64,000 bases of DNA from JASLEW01 sp963732005. Its GTDB lineage: Bacteria > Acidobacteriota > Thermoanaerobaculia > Multivoradales > UBA5704. Under the pieces are notes generated by a model, which had not been told where the DNA came from, did not search any database, and saw only the letters and a program-made list of their open reading frames with translations. Both the position numbers and the translations under genes were made by a program. Shown one piece after another: positions 53,401 through 63,918 of this stretch; the stretch's first letter is position 1; each line of letters starts with the position of its first letter. The DNA lies in assembly GCA_963732005.1 (NCBI GenBank), contig CAVSXT010000003.1, forward strand, positions 248,001 to 312,000, written 5' to 3'.

Positions 53401-53661
53401 CCCAAGCTTGTCAGCACGCCCAAACCGGAGTATCCTCCGCTCGCCAGGAGACTTGGGGTCGAAGGAGTGGTGGTCCTTTCCGTCCTGGTCAACGAGCAGG
53501 GCGGCGTCGAAGACGTTCAAGTGGTGCAGCCGATCAGCGAGAACGTTGGCATCAATGAGGCCGCCGTGCAGGTGGCGCGAAGTGCCCGCTTCAAGCCGGC
53601 GACCCGAGATGGCGTCCGGGTCAAGATGTGGACCCGCCTGCGAATCCCGTTCAAGAAATAA
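50461..53661 (+). CDS. Ser/Thr protein kinase fused to a TonB C-terminal domain
   Basis: 1066 residues if read from GTG 50461 (an ATG follows at 50470; neither has a ribosome site). Order: Pro/Ala-rich region; kinase domain about 340-610 with Gly loop VGGMAEVWKA, Lys in VAIKKIL, HRDVSPQN, DFG and MSPEQARG; Pro-rich linker; membrane helix about 747-769; Gln-rich coiled coil; and TonB_C about 980-1066 (LVSTPKPEYPPLARRLGVEG...VQVARSARFKPA). The kinase would be cytoplasmic and the TonB domain periplasmic. The true N-terminus may include the pseudo-receiver by a one-base frameshift. Confidence 0.88.
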   Translation: MATMSSKSSKKTLSGLLGGDPRRTAAPPSRGTAPQPRRADGGSAAADVEAMLSRTLSELGARPRPAAAAPAAAPPPAPSAASAAPAGAAGAVPLPAPAAAASASAGRVPPPYAPEVPAPARVSPPPPAPPPAPPGIPATPATPATPATPATPANTAGPAAAAAAATAPLPMAAAPPPAGAGGPTPTPPVLAMPAAAVTTAAIRPAAAAPRPSPVPPAPPPAPPSPVSAGSPPMASPPPPPSPPASSSTAEGTGVRRRLTGELDLSQIEELARTRRRVDPASRPGLAGPPPVAATGATPPAPAQPIPFVSGRGESPAATQRIQMVPREQRAAAEPAGEKFGQYTLLERIAVGGMAEVWKARMRGVEGFQKTVAIKKILPYMTDNAEFVGMFIDEAKLAAQLSHHNIIHIYDLGKIGSDFYIAMEYVDGKDLRSLLNAARQRGTPLPLGLALLIGVRLASALDYAHRKRDFEGREMGLVHRDVSPQNVLISYDGDVKLCDFGIAKAVSKAGQTQMGALKGKLQYMSPEQARGSLVDARSDIFSLGTVLFEMLTGQRLFDGDSEMSVLEAVRQVKVRSPRLVAPAIPQEVDEIVMHALAGRPADRIQTAGELEQRLEGLLFALKPSPSHSDLAAFVRLALAAPAGAAPADRPQPAQPANAAGVTTPPSTRSGVQAPALVPPTRTPPPPFAPLPRVAAPPPAAAILAPAVTPAPLPPFPQSLETAGAQPQEVAPLAPLGEVRADEAWRPVRLLLVAAVVVLALATLLYFFVGRRKAANPGAAGAANPADAGGKAGNGATLASLAAPATPPTPGTPGTPGNTAGGLPGQPPGTAAAGKAAAGKVDVQGVVDQEVARRADEMKKQFEQQQQQLQKELDKAKAPKPESAGAAAANSPGSPAAASSPPSSAGSADSAASRAQRPAASPAAAADAAASPAPGAGSPAAQQEAARERAAEPAARAAGEAPATPPAAAAGAPVAAGGAMVPPKLVSTPKPEYPPLARRLGVEGVVVLSVLVNEQGGVEDVQVVQPISENVGINEAAVQVARSARFKPATRDGVRVKMWTRLRIPFKK
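50862..50924. repeat. 9-bp minisatellite in kinase gene, N-terminal linker
   Basis: Five exact GGCGACCCC units flanked by GGGGATCCC and GGCGAACAC. It encodes Ala-Thr-Pro repeats ending in Ala-Asn-Thr. Confidence 0.85.
52861..52911. repeat. 9-bp minisatellite in kinase gene, periplasmic linker
   Basis: Variants of CCCCGGGGA run in register and end in GGGGAATACC. They encode Thr-Pro-Gly repeats ending in Gly-Asn-Thr, like the tpiA tract. Confidence 0.75.
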
Positions 53662-53788
53662 ACGAGACGGCCGGTAGGCAAGTGTTCCGCACGCTCGAAT
53701 CGCCGCATACCGATTAACCGCGCGGGACACAGGGAGACTCGGGCCGCTGGCGGTGGAGCCGGCGGCCGGGAGCAATTGGGAGGAGACC

Positions 53789-54025
53789 ATGAGCCTTACC
53801 GAGCAACAGAGAAAGTTCTATGAAAATACCCTCCAGGTGACCAAGCAGGAGATGGAGGAGCTCGACCGCCTGATCGAGGACGAGCTGGCCAAGGTCAAGG
53901 ATCGCCTGGCGGAGTTGCAGAACGCGAAGAAGGCGTCGCGCCAGATGTACGATGCAGCCTGCATGCGCCTCGGGGTCGCCAACGACCTGGAGGCGGAGGA
54001 GGGGCACGAGTCCACCGGCTTCTGA
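53789..54025 (+). CDS. Small coiled-coil protein
   Basis: I chose the ATG at 53789, with GGGAGGAGACC directly upstream, giving 78 residues. Almost the whole chain is a charged helix (YENTLQVTKQEMEELDRLIEDELAKVKDRLAELQNAKK) that should form a coiled coil. There is no signal peptide or membrane segment. It lies between the kinase and accD. No known family is recognised; it may be a structural or regulatory subunit. Confidence 0.75.
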   Translation: MSLTEQQRKFYENTLQVTKQEMEELDRLIEDELAKVKDRLAELQNAKKASRQMYDAACMRLGVANDLEAEEGHESTGF

Positions 54026-54113
54026 GCCGGGTTCCGTAGCCTGTCAGGCCTCCGGCAGCTGACGGATCGGCTCTCTTCGGCACCTCCTGCGGGCGCCGAA
54101 CGGCGAGCTCTTC

Positions 54114-54959
<846 letters not shown>

Positions 54960-55039
54960 GCGCTGCCCTGACCACCGACCGCACCAGGGAGATCCTCGGC
55001 CGTCTCGAGGCTCTGGGCATCCGTCTTGGCCTCGACAGC

Positions 55040-56356
55040 ATGCGCGGCCTGTTGGCGGCGCTCGCCAGCCCGCAGCTGCGGTATCCGGCGGTGCTGGTGG
55101 CGGGCAGCAACGGCAAGGGCTCGACCTCGGCGCTGCTGGCCGCGATGGCCGGCGCCGCCGGCTACCGCACCGGCCTCTACACCTCGCCGCACCTCGAAAC
55201 CGTCGAGGAGCGCCTGCGCATCGACGGCCGCGCCATCGCCGCCGAGCGCTTTGCCGAGCTGCTGTCCGAGGTGGTGTGGTGCGCCGAGCGCCAGGTGGGC
55301 CACAGCCCCACCTATTTCGAGGCGGTCACCGCGGCGGCGTTCCTGTGGTTCGCCGCCGAGCGCGTGGATCTGGCGGTGGTGGAGGTGGGCCTGGGGGGAA
55401 GGCTCGACGCCACCAACGTCTGCGAGCCGATGCTGTCGCTCATCACCTCGATCAGCCTCGAGCACCGCGAGCTGCTCGGCGACACGCTGGCGGCGATCGC
55501 GCGCGAAAAGGCGGGGATCCTGCGCCGCGGCCGGCCGGCCCTCTCCTGGGTGGAAGACCTCGAGTCGGCCGGCGCGCTGCGCGCGGCGGCGACGGCGGCC
55601 GGGGCCGAGCTGCGAGCTGCCGAGGGCGAGGTGACGATCGCCGCCATCGAGCCGCACGGCTGGAACGGCCAGACGGTGACGCTGGCGACGCCGGTGGCGC
55701 GGCGGGAGCTGAGCACCCGGCTGCTCGGCAGGCACCAGGCGCAGAACCTCGCGCTGGCGACCCGCGCCGCCGAGCTGCTGGCCGGCGCCGGCTTTCCGGC
55801 GCTCGACGACCGTGCGCTGGCGGCAGGCGCCGCGGCCTGTCGCTGGCCGGGGCGAGCCGAGGTGGTGGCGCTGCCCGGCGGCCGGCGAGTGCTGCTGGAT
55901 GCGGCCCACAACGCGGAAGGGGCGGCCGCCCTGGGCGAGCTGCTGGCCGGCGCCCGGCAGCGGGCCGGCACGCTCGATCTGGTCTTCGGCGTGCTCGACG
56001 ACAAGGATGCGGGCGAGATGCTCGGTCACCTCGCGCCGGCCGCCCGCAACCTCGTCTTCACCACTCCGCCCACCCCGCGCGCCCGCGCCGCCGCCGACCT
56101 GCCGGCCCTGGTCGCCGGCGCGCGGCGCGGGCCCGGCGAGGATCGCGGTGCTGCCGGGGCTGACGGCGGCGCGGCGCCGGGCGCGGTGGCCGGTGGCGTG
56201 CTGGTGGAAGCGGCGCCCGCTGCCGCGCTGGCGCGCGCGCTCGAGCTGGGCGCCGAAACCGTGGTGATCTGCGGCTCGATCTTCCTGGTCGGCGAGGCGC
56301 GCCGCCTGCTGCGCGAGCGCTTCGGGGTCCCGGCGCCCGCCGCCGACCTGGCCTGA
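55040..56356 (+). CDS. folC: Folylpolyglutamate/dihydrofolate synthase
   Basis: FolC adds glutamate to dihydropteroate and folates. ATP-binding VAGSNGKGSTSALLA, TGLYTSPHLETVEER, VVEVGLGGRLDATNV, SISLEHRELLGDTLAAIAREKAGI, and DAAHNAEGA are typical of the Mur-ligase fold. The first ATG (55040) seems late. The same frame upstream codes LTTDRTREILGRLEALG, the usual FolC N-terminal helix, but offers only CTG codons at 54956 or 54968. The CTG at 54956 overlaps the accD stop. Real length is probably about 460 residues. Confidence 0.92.
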   Translation: MRGLLAALASPQLRYPAVLVAGSNGKGSTSALLAAMAGAAGYRTGLYTSPHLETVEERLRIDGRAIAAERFAELLSEVVWCAERQVGHSPTYFEAVTAAAFLWFAAERVDLAVVEVGLGGRLDATNVCEPMLSLITSISLEHRELLGDTLAAIAREKAGILRRGRPALSWVEDLESAGALRAAATAAGAELRAAEGEVTIAAIEPHGWNGQTVTLATPVARRELSTRLLGRHQAQNLALATRAAELLAGAGFPALDDRALAAGAAACRWPGRAEVVALPGGRRVLLDAAHNAEGAAALGELLAGARQRAGTLDLVFGVLDDKDAGEMLGHLAPAARNLVFTTPPTPRARAAADLPALVAGARRGPGEDRGAAGADGGAAPGAVAGGVLVEAAPAAALARALELGAETVVICGSIFLVGEARRLLRERFGVPAPAADLA

Positions 56357-56365
56357 GAGGCGCCG

Positions 56366-57052
56366 CTACTTCTTGTCCGCGCTCGTCTCTTCGGCGGCTG
56401 CTGCCTTGCTGGTCGGCTTCTTGGCGGCGGCCTTCTTGGGTGCCGAGGGAGCGGTCGTGGAGGCTGCCGCGGGCGCGGCGGCGGCGGTATCCGAAGCAGG
56501 CGGAGCAGGGGCAGCAGCCGGCGCCGACGATGCGGCGGGCGCGGCGGCAGCGGCTGCCGGCGAGCTGGGCGCGGCGGTCGCACCGGCGGCGGCGGCGGGC
56601 TTGCGGGCGGCGGCGGACGGGGCGGCCTTCTTGGCGGCGGGTGGCTTGGCGCTCGGAGCAGTGGGCGGAGCGGTGGCCGGCGCCGGTTCCCCGGAGCCGG
56701 CGGTGCCTGCGGGGTTGGAGGGCTTGGCGGCCGGAGCGGAGGCGGTCTTCGGCGCCGCCGCCTTGCCTTCGGTGGCGCTCTTGCCGTGTGGCGGGTGCGC
56801 CGGGCTCGGCGGCCCTGCCGGAGCTGGCTGGCCGGAGCCGGCGGCCGCGTCCGAGCCCGCCGTGCCGGGTGAGCCGGCGGCGCCGGCAGCGCCGGCGGCG
56901 GCCGAGGGCGTTGGCGGCTTCTTGACCGCGCGTTTCGAGCCCTGCGGGCGCTCGGTCTTCTGGGCTTGGTGAGCCTCCTCCCGGATGCGCCGCTTCAAGC
57001 GCTTGATCCGGCGTTGGCGCCGGCGCCTCAGCTCTCGGTCTTTCTCTCTCAT
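56366..57052 (-). CDS. Basic N-terminus / Ala-Lys-Pro-rich low-complexity protein
   Basis: A 228-residue protein. Residues 1-28 are strongly basic (MREKDRELRRRRQRRIKRLK...), suggesting nucleic-acid or ribosome contact. The rest is Ala/Pro/Lys-rich, like AlgP/histone-H1-type bacterial tails. GAGGGGGACG directly precedes the ATG. It could be a nucleoid or ribosome-associated protein. The identity is not established and the low complexity makes homology unreliable. Confidence 0.6.
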   Translation of the reverse strand: MREKDRELRRRRQRRIKRLKRRIREEAHQAQKTERPQGSKRAVKKPPTPSAAAGAAGAAGSPGTAGSDAAAGSGQPAPAGPPSPAHPPHGKSATEGKAAAPKTASAPAAKPSNPAGTAGSGEPAPATAPPTAPSAKPPAAKKAAPSAAARKPAAAAGATAAPSSPAAAAAAPAASSAPAAAPAPPASDTAAAAPAAASTTAPSAPKKAAAKKPTSKAAAAEETSADKK

Positions 57053-57215
57053 CGTCCCCCTCGGAATAGCGGCTCGCGCCTATGGGACCGGCTGGTCCGG
57101 AGTCACTCGCGCACGAACCGGCAGCTTGCCCCAGCGGGGGCTCGATGTCAAGCAAAGCACGGGCCTTCCGCCACTTGCGGCGGTTGGCGTCGCGGCGCCG
57201 GCGCCGGGCGGGCGA

Positions 57216-58781
<1,566 letters not shown>

Positions 58782-58837
58782 GGGCGCCCTTTCATTTGCG
58801 GCGGATCTTATCCCACGCCTGTGCCACAATCGCCAGC

Positions 58838-60196
58838 GTGCCAGGTTTGGAGCTCGAGCTCGACACCGCCGCGGTCGCCCGCGCGCTGGCGCAGATCGCC
58901 GAGCAGCCGGAGGACGTGGTCGACGCCTACTTCGAGCGCCGCGACGAGGTGGAGCTGGCGCCCGAGGACGACGCTCCGGGCCTGCGGCAGTGGCGGGAGG
59001 AAGGCTTCGCCGTGCGCCTGCTGCGCGGCGGGCGCACCTGGCTGGCGAGCCGCGACGGCCTCGACGAGCGGCAGTTCGCCGAGGCCCTGCGCCAGGTGGC
59101 GCGCGCCCTGCCCTCGGTGGGCTACCCGGAGCCGCGGCTGTGCGCCGCGCCGCCCGCCGGGGCCTTCATCCCCGATCCCGGGCCCTCCGGCCTCGCCCAC
59201 CAGCTGCGCGACTTCTCGCAGGCGGTGGCGCGCACCGTGCGGGCGCACCACGCCGGCTTTCCGGTGCGCCTGACGCTGCGGCGTCACCGGCGCTGGCTGC
59301 AGGTGGTGGGGCCGCGCCTGGTCTCGCCGGCGCAGAGCGAGTGCTTCTACAGCTGTGCGGTCGAGTCGCCCTGGGGACGTTGCGGCGCCCTGCTGCCGCG
59401 TCTCGACGCCGCCGCCGCCGAAGAGGTCGGCGGGGCGGCGGTGGCGCTCTTCCGCGCCCGCCATGCGGCGCCGCCGGCTGCCTTTCTCGGGGTCGCGGTG
59501 CTGGGACCGGCGGTGGTGGCGGTGCTGTTGCACGAGGCGGTGGCCCACGCGCTCGAGGCCGACACTCTGGCCTGCGGCGGCCGGCCGGAAGCGGCCATTG
59601 GATTGGCGTTGGGGGCGCCGTGCCTCGACGTGCTGGACGACCCGGCGGCTGCCCCGCCCGAGGTGCGGCGGACGACGGACGACGAGGGGATGCCGGTCAG
59701 CCGCCGCTGGTTGCTGCGGCGCGGGGCGGTCGAACAGCCGCTGGCCGACACGGCCTGGTCACGGCTCTCGCCGGCGCTGCTGCCGGGTGCCGGCCGGCGG
59801 GGCAGCCGCCACCTGCCGCCCGGCCCGCGCTCGACCCATCTCGAGCTGCTGGCCGGCGACACCGCGGACGGCGACCTGCTGGCAGAGGCCAACGGCGGGC
59901 TCTACCTGCAGGCGGCGAGCCGCGGCGGGCTCGATCCGCTCACCGGCGAGCTCACCCTCCGGTTGCGCCACGGCCGCCGCATCAGGCGCGGTGCCCTCGC
60001 CGAGCCGGTGGGGGCCTGCGTGTTGCGCGGCCAGGTGGCGGACCTGCTGGGCCGCGCCGTCGCCGCCGGCAAGCAGACGATGGCGGCGGGAGCCGGGTGG
60101 TGCGCCAAGGGCGGGCAGAAGCTGCCGGTCTGGGCGACCGCGCCGGCGCTGCGCCTCGAAGGGGTGGCGGTGGAGGCCGATGACGGCGAGGCCTGA
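58838..60196 (+). CDS. tldD: TldD-like metalloprotease subunit
   Basis: A 452-residue TldD-type subunit. I chose the GTG at 58838; a TTG at 58796 overlapping the divergent carboxyltransferase leader is an alternative. The zinc motif is HEAVAHALEAD. DEGMPVSRRWLLRRGAVEQPL and the C-terminal GAGWCAKGGQKLPVWATAP are family-like. With TldE it forms a heterodimeric protease that processes peptides such as microcins or CcdA-type antitoxins. The partner gene lies directly downstream. Confidence 0.87.
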   Translation: MPGLELELDTAAVARALAQIAEQPEDVVDAYFERRDEVELAPEDDAPGLRQWREEGFAVRLLRGGRTWLASRDGLDERQFAEALRQVARALPSVGYPEPRLCAAPPAGAFIPDPGPSGLAHQLRDFSQAVARTVRAHHAGFPVRLTLRRHRRWLQVVGPRLVSPAQSECFYSCAVESPWGRCGALLPRLDAAAAEEVGGAAVALFRARHAAPPAAFLGVAVLGPAVVAVLLHEAVAHALEADTLACGGRPEAAIGLALGAPCLDVLDDPAAAPPEVRRTTDDEGMPVSRRWLLRRGAVEQPLADTAWSRLSPALLPGAGRRGSRHLPPGPRSTHLELLAGDTADGDLLAEANGGLYLQAASRGGLDPLTGELTLRLRHGRRIRRGALAEPVGACVLRGQVADLLGRAVAAGKQTMAAGAGWCAKGGQKLPVWATAPALRLEGVAVEADDGEA

Positions 60197-60244
60197 GACG
60201 AAACTCTCCTCGGATTGCCGGCAGGCGGTAGGGAGCGGCACCCG

Positions 60245-61714
60245 ATGAGCGATGCGGCAGTCGACGAGGTGCTGCGGGAACTGGTGCGGCGCGGGCTGCC
60301 GGAGGCCGAGGTGCTGACCAAGCGCGGGCGCTCTCGGCGGCTAGCGCTCGAGCTCGGCAGCGAGGTCTCGGCGTTCAGCCAGGAGCGCGCCTGGGCGGTG
60401 CGCGCCAGCAGCCGCCGCGGCTCCTTCTTCGCCGCGGGCGCCGGCGAGCCGGCGTGGGGCGAGGCTGGCGGCACCGGCGAGGTTGGCGACCAAGGCGGTG
60501 CTGTTGGCCGGTTCGATTCCGCCGGCGGCCACCGCGCGGGTGCCCAGGCGCATCCCGATCCCGGCGCTCTCGCCGCCTCTCACCGTTCCTGGCCGGAGCC
60601 GGCCGGCCGGCCGTTCCGCCTGCCCGAGCCGGAGGCGGCGCCGCCCTGGAGCCAGCCGTCGGATTTCGAGGCGCCGCTGATCGGCGAGAGCGAGGGCCTG
60701 CGATTGCTCGCCGGGCTGGCCCGCGAGCTGGGAGCGGAGCTGCCGGGCTCCCGGCTGCTCCGCGCGACGCTCGAGGACGGCTCGAGCGAGGGCGAGCTGG
60801 CGAACAGCCGCGGCCTGCGCGTGGCGTTCCGCCGGCGGCTGGCGACCTTGCACCTGGAAGTCGCCGGCCCCGGCCGGCCCGGCGGCGCCGCAGCTGTCTA
60901 CCTCGCCGACCGCGAGGCGCGGCGCTTCCATCCCAAAGCGCTGGCCCGCCGCCTCGCCGACCGCCTTTCGGTCGCCGCGAGCGGATCGCCGCCTCGCCAG
61001 GGCGCTGCTGCCGGCGTTGCCGCCGGCGTCGGTGGACGCCGCGGCGAGCTATTGCTGGCGCCGCCGGTGGCGGTGGCGCTGCTGGCGGGGCTGCTGCCGC
61101 TGCTGGTCGGGCCGGGTGCCGCGGCTCGAATGCTGGCATTGCGCGACCGCCGGGGCAGGATCGGCAGCGAGCGGCTCACCCTGATCGACAACGGCCGACT
61201 GGCCGGCGGCGCCCTGGAGTGCCCGGTGGACGGCGAAGGGGTGCCGTGCCGCGAGGCGGTGCTGGTGGAGGAGGGAGTCTTCCGGCAGCCGCTACTCGCC
61301 TGGTGGCAGGTGAACGGCGCCGCGCCTGGGGCCGCCAGCGGCTGCTGCCGCCGGCCCGGCTGGCGCGACCTGCCGGCGCCCGGCGCGACCCATCTCTACG
61401 TGCGCCCTGATTCGCGCCTGGCGGTGGCGGCGCTGCTGGGCGGCGTCGAACGCGGCCATTACCTGATCGACGCCACCGGTCCCGCCCGCTTCGCCGCGGC
61501 CGGCGACAGCTTCGCGCTGCCGGTCTGCGGTTTCGCCGTGGAGGCCGGGCGCGCCACCGCTCCGCTCGCCGGCGCCTGGCTCTGCGGCAGCGCCGCGGCG
61601 CTCTTCCAGGGGATCGCCGCCGTCGCGCGCGACCTCTCCTTCTTCCCCCTGGATGGCATGCTCGGCTCCCCCACCCTGCTGGTCACCGGCCTGGAGCTGC
61701 GCGGCGCGGCGTGA
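60245..61714 (+). CDS. tldE: TldE/PmbA-like partner subunit
   Basis: A 489-residue PmbA/TldE-type protein 48 nt after tldD; GGGAG is about 11 nt before the ATG. TldE lacks the HExxxH site, as here, and completes the peptide channel. C-terminal segments GSERLTLIDNGRLAGG, VLVEEGVFRQPLLAWWQVNG, ATHLYVRPDS and CGFAVEAGRA support the call. A Gly/Ala/Pro-rich insert of about 80 residues (about 60-145) interrupts the N-terminal half. Confidence 0.82.
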   Translation: MSDAAVDEVLRELVRRGLPEAEVLTKRGRSRRLALELGSEVSAFSQERAWAVRASSRRGSFFAAGAGEPAWGEAGGTGEVGDQGGAVGRFDSAGGHRAGAQAHPDPGALAASHRSWPEPAGRPFRLPEPEAAPPWSQPSDFEAPLIGESEGLRLLAGLARELGAELPGSRLLRATLEDGSSEGELANSRGLRVAFRRRLATLHLEVAGPGRPGGAAAVYLADREARRFHPKALARRLADRLSVAASGSPPRQGAAAGVAAGVGGRRGELLLAPPVAVALLAGLLPLLVGPGAAARMLALRDRRGRIGSERLTLIDNGRLAGGALECPVDGEGVPCREAVLVEEGVFRQPLLAWWQVNGAAPGAASGCCRRPGWRDLPAPGATHLYVRPDSRLAVAALLGGVERGHYLIDATGPARFAAAGDSFALPVCGFAVEAGRATAPLAGAWLCGSAAALFQGIAAVARDLSFFPLDGMLGSPTLLVTGLELRGAA

Positions 61715-61876
61715 CGGCGCGGTGCCATCGCGAGCTCGACGTTTCATCCCGGCGCTGGTCGAGTTGCATCCGCACCGCGGCCGGTAGGCTGCCGGGCATC
61801 AGCCCTGCTCCCGGCGCCGCCCGTGCCGCCGCCGATCCGCCAAGCCCTTCGTGTCCTGGACCTTTGAGGAGCGTTC

Positions 61877-63718
61877 CTAGGGGCCGCCACCCGGCGGCGC
61901 TGGCGGCGTTGGCGCCAGCGTCGGCGCCAAGCGCGCCACCGCGTCGTCGAGGCCGCCGGCGACGGCCGGGTCGCTCGGGCGCAGGCGGCGGGCGGCGCCG
62001 AACGCTGCCGCAGCCGGTTCGCGCTCGCCGGCCGCGGCGAGCAGCGCCGCGTCCAGCAGCTGCACCTGGAAGTCGTCGGGCCAGCGGCGAGCGGCTTCGG
62101 CGGCCAGCGCCAGCGCCCTGCCGCGCTGTCCGGCCCGGGACAGGGCGATGGTCAGCAGCTTGAGGCCGCGGCTGGCGTAGGGCCGGACGACCAGGGCGCC
62201 GCGGTAGTGGAGCTCCGCCGCCGCGAGCTCGCCGTGCTGCAGCTCCACGTCGCCCAGGGCGATCAGAGCGCCGGGTCCCAGCGGGTCGAGCGCCACGGCC
62301 CGCCGCAGGGCGACCTCCGCCGCGGCGAGGTCGCCATCCTGCACCAGCAGCCTGCCCTTCTCGGCGAACACCAGCGGGCTGGTGGGCTCTGCCCGTTCCA
62401 TGGCGGCCACGAAGGAGCGCTCGTCGTGGAAGATCACGGCATACCTCAGCCCAAGGACCAGGAAGACCACCGCCAACGCGGCGAGCAGGGCGATCGCCGG
62501 CCGTCGCGGCAGCAGCAGGGCGATGCCCCACGGCAGGGCCAGCGACGGCAGGAACAGGTAGCGGTCGGTCACCATCCACTGCGGGTCGAGCGCCCAGAGA
62601 TTGACCACCGGCAGCAGCCAGGCGACGAGCCAGGCCAGCGGCAGGGCGGCCTGGGGGCGCTTGCGGACGATCCAGGCGCCGGCGACGGCGAGAGCCGCCA
62701 GGACCCCCACCGCCAGCAGCACCGGCGGCGCCAGCGGCGCGAAGGTCGGGCGCTCGGGCCGCAGGATCGAAAAGCTCACCGGCCAGACGAGCAGGCGCAG
62801 GTAGGTGACGAGCGCCACCGGCACAGACGGCAGCGATTGGCGGAAGCCGGGAGCGCCCGGGAAGGGCAGCGCCAGCCCGCCGAGGACGGCGACGCGCACC
62901 CCCAGGTAGACCGCCGTCACTCCCGCCAGGGCGGCGGTGAACCGCCATCGCCGCCGCGACTCCGGCGGGTCGCTCCTGGCGGCGGTCAGCGCCCAGACGC
63001 CGGCGAACGGCAGCAGCCCGATCGCCACCTCCTTGGAGAGCAGCGCCAGGGCGTAGCAGCAGGCGGCGACGGCGAGCGGCACGGCCTCGCCGCGGCCGGT
63101 GCGCCGCCACAGCATGGCGTGGAAAGCGCAGCACACGAAGCAGGCGGCGAGCAGCTCCTGCAGGCCGGAGGCCCAGGCGACGGAGCTCACGTGCGCAGGG
63201 TGCAAGGAAAAAACCAGCGACGCGAGCAGGGAGAGCAGCGGCGGGATCCCCAGGCGTACCAGCAGTCCGCACGCCAGCGCGCCGATCAGCGCGGCGAGCA
63301 CCACCGCGGCGGCGTGCCAGGCGGCGGGCTCGCCCCCGGCCAGCTGGTGAAAGAGCGTCGAGAGCGCCAGGAAGACCGGGCGGTAGTAACTGCTGATGAC
63401 CGTATCGGCGCCCTTGCGCAGGCCTCCGACATCGGTCAGGAACCCGCGCGGGATGCTGCCGAGATCGGCGAGCGAGGGGCTCGTCCGGTACAGCACGAAA
63501 TCGTCGAGCAGGAAGCCATACCCCGTCGTCGGCCAGTAAACGACCAGGGGCACGAGTGCCGCGACCGCCGGCGGCAGGAGCTTCGCGGCCAGCCCGGGAG
63601 CTTGCGGGCGGGTGGCGCGGGCTCGTCCGGCCGGCGAGCCTCTCGATCCTGCGCCCCGAGCATCCGGCCCGCCCTGCGGCGGCGAGGTCTTCGGCCGGCT
63701 GGCTGGCTTGCGAGGCAT
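61877..63718 (-). CDS. TPR-containing membrane mannosyltransferase-like protein
   Basis: A 613-residue protein. After a basic Pro-rich N-terminus there are about nine membrane helices (45-460). The first loop has YGFLLDDFVLYRTSP, the DD motif of PMT/TMTC-type GT-C enzymes, and TDRYLFLPSLAL is also typical. Residues 470-600 form TPR repeats (EKGRLLVQDGDLAAAEVALRRAVALDPLGPGALIALGDVELQHG). Such proteins may O-mannosylate secreted proteins or act on lipid-linked sugars. Function here is unproved. Confidence 0.85.
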   Translation of the reverse strand: MPRKPASRPKTSPPQGGPDARGAGSRGSPAGRARATRPQAPGLAAKLLPPAVAALVPLVVYWPTTGYGFLLDDFVLYRTSPSLADLGSIPRGFLTDVGGLRKGADTVISSYYRPVFLALSTLFHQLAGGEPAAWHAAAVVLAALIGALACGLLVRLGIPPLLSLLASLVFSLHPAHVSSVAWASGLQELLAACFVCCAFHAMLWRRTGRGEAVPLAVAACCYALALLSKEVAIGLLPFAGVWALTAARSDPPESRRRWRFTAALAGVTAVYLGVRVAVLGGLALPFPGAPGFRQSLPSVPVALVTYLRLLVWPVSFSILRPERPTFAPLAPPVLLAVGVLAALAVAGAWIVRKRPQAALPLAWLVAWLLPVVNLWALDPQWMVTDRYLFLPSLALPWGIALLLPRRPAIALLAALAVVFLVLGLRYAVIFHDERSFVAAMERAEPTSPLVFAEKGRLLVQDGDLAAAEVALRRAVALDPLGPGALIALGDVELQHGELAAAELHYRGALVVRPYASRGLKLLTIALSRAGQRGRALALAAEAARRWPDDFQVQLLDAALLAAAGEREPAAAAFGAARRLRPSDPAVAGGLDDAVARLAPTLAPTPPAPPGGGP

Positions 63719-63813
63719 GACCGATCCTGGCTCAACCGGCCGGCGAGATCAACGGCACCGGCGCCCTCGCGGCACTGTCGGCAAGGCCACTAGCTCGGCC
63801 GGCGCGGCCGGGT

Positions 63814-63843
63814 GCGCCGCAAAGCGCCGCAATGCACCGCAAT
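63814..63843. repeat. Three 10-bp direct repeats upstream of the YchF-like gene
   Basis: GCGCCGCAAA, GCGCCGCAAT and GCACCGCAAT in tandem, a period equal to one DNA turn. They lie 16 nt upstream of the -35 box at 63860, where an activator or repressor might bind. Confidence 0.55.
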
Positions 63844-63859
63844 GCGTCACAGCCAGGCG

Positions 63860-63888
63860 TTGACCTGCGGCGGGCGAGACGGTAACCT
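63860..63888 (+). promoter_or_regulatory. Candidate sigma70 promoter of the YchF-like gene
   Basis: TTGACC (63860-63865), a 17-nt spacer, and TAACCT (63883-63888). It lies 30 nt before the TTG start codon and its GGGAGG site. Confidence 0.5.
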
Positions 63889-63918
63889 GCCGCTCCCACC
63901 ATCCTTGGGAGGGCAGCT

